DNA from: Chrysomallon squamiferum
Taxonomy: Eukaryota; Mollusca; Gastropoda; Neomphalida; Peltospiridae
Assembly: GCA_012295275.1 (NCBI GenBank)
Contig: CM022673.1
Span: forward strand, 17,012,310 to 17,076,309
Length of the DNA: 64,000 nt
Direction of reading: 5' to 3'
The notes beneath the pieces were generated by a model. That model made no database searches. It was not told the origin of the DNA and saw nothing but the letters and a program-made list of their open reading frames with translations. The position numbers and the translations under genes are program-made. Below, piece by piece: positions 50,377 through 64,000 of this stretch (its first letter is position 1; every line of letters starts with the position of its first letter).

Positions 50377-50423
<47 letters not shown>

Positions 50424-50878
50424 CAGAAGGAGTTCGTTGACAATGTGCATAAGATAAATTGCTAATTCTTAGCGTGAAATATCATTGTGTATATGCTAGG
50501 ATAATGCTCAAGGTATTGATACATAAAGTATAGATGGTGGCAGGAGGGTAAAAATACAAGGTTTTCTCTGTCGTATTATATGAATATATCCTAATTAAAA
50601 AAGAAAAAAACGACAAAAATATTAACTCGTTTTAGTCCAGTGAACAATTATCCATAATTCCATATAATGATAATGACGTGAATATATGTAATTATCTTTT
50701 AAAATAAAATGGATAATTATTATAAAAACAATTATTTTAAAGAAATTACGAAAATAAGAACAAAAACAAAAACTGAATTTATAAATCGAGAGGAAACATG
50801 AGAGTGATGAGTTGTGAAGTGACTATTCTCGTTGCACCGTGCTTACTAAATTAAAACTAAAACACAGAAATTGAAAAC
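49670..50878. other. Region downstream of the guanylate cyclase gene
   Basis: This holds the 3' untranslated sequence of the minus-strand cyclase at its right end; no clear AATAAA is visible close to the stop codon. An (AAT)n tract lies at 50369-50420. Nothing else recognised. Confidence 0.5.
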
Positions 50879-63484
<12,606 letters not shown>

Positions 63485-64000
63485 CTACAACACAAACATT
63501 TATTTATCACTTTACTTATCATCATCATCATCACCATCATTATTATTAGTATGATCATCATCATCATTATTATTCTTTATTTCAGTTTTAATTTTAATTT
63601 TATTATTTTTATTTATTTGTTGTAGTTATTATTATTTTTTTATCTGTTTGCACCTTTCTTTATATGTCTTCATTCTTGATTAAACGTAACGATTTTTGTT
63701 TCAGTTATTTATCTCATTTACCATCACTCAGTAGCCGTGTTTGGTCACCACCAATCTGTCTGTTCACTCTTTTATTTGTCTGTTTTTCATTGCCTTCATC
63801 TTTAACATTTAATTTAGTCAGTCAGCTGTTGGTAACAGAGATAACTATTGAAAATCAAAGCACGTCTGTGCTGGACACAAAAAAAACCACCCAATAACAA
63901 CCCACTCCCCTAACATCTGCTAGACTTCATCATAAAGCTACAACAAAGGGTCTTTTATATGCACTGTAACCTGTAACTGATACACACCAGTTATTGGAAT
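63485..64000 (-). other. Cyclase intron upstream of its first visible exon
   Basis: Contains ATC/ATT-rich simple sequence at 63500-63640. No further exon recognised before the window ends, although the encoded protein must continue to the right. Confidence 0.6.

Overview
This is AT-rich nuclear DNA from an animal. Genes are split by GT-AG introns. Long (CA)n, (GA)n, (CTAT)n, (AAT)n and (ACAT)n tracts fill introns and intergenic DNA, and there are DNA-transposon copies with clean target-site duplications. The gene families, moderate intron sizes and microsatellite style suggest a lophotrochozoan, most likely a mollusc. That placement is inference; the sequence does not name a species.

Four genes can be supported. 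(1) 2997-3457, minus strand: two N-terminal coding exons of an unrecognised Lys/Glu/Ser-rich protein; its 3' part is not visible and probably lies beyond the left edge. (2) 4994-31491, plus strand: a complete lipase maturation factor gene (LMF family, closest to LMF2 in my memory of the family) in 16 coding exons plus one alternative exon. (3) 14352-17998, minus strand, with a 5' untranslated exon near 19.1 kb: an LRR-Roc-COR (ROCO) protein lying entirely inside LMF intron 7. (4) 50879-63484, minus strand: the C-terminal half of a soluble guanylate cyclase of the beta-2/Gyc-88E type, in seven exons; its haem-domain exons lie beyond the right edge.

Layout: 1-3.0 kb is AT-rich DNA without a recognised gene. 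Genes 1 and 2 start head to head about 1.5 kb apart. LMF covers 5-31.5 kb and holds the nested ROCO gene, a mariner-type MITE (11.0-11.4 kb), a roughly 54-bp tandem repeat (22.8-23.4 kb) and a decayed hAT transposon (23.6-25.2 kb). The 19 kb from 31.5 to 50.9 kb has no supported gene; it contains a 341-bp hAT MITE, several degenerate minisatellites and many microsatellites. From 50.9 kb to the end is guanylate cyclase, including a 9.5-kb intron with a 24-bp minisatellite and several long (GA)n tracts.

The strongest observations are: a pair of 116-nt LMF exons in the same phase that must be mutually exclusive, preceded by two copies of a conserved hairpin; a one-base frame break in the next LMF exon; the nested ROCO gene; and a C-terminal CaaX-like box (CNML) on the cyclase. 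I found no operon-like or prokaryotic system. The gene products have no obvious shared pathway: LMF is an ER membrane factor for lipase folding, ROCO proteins are large GTPase scaffolds, and the cyclase makes cGMP.
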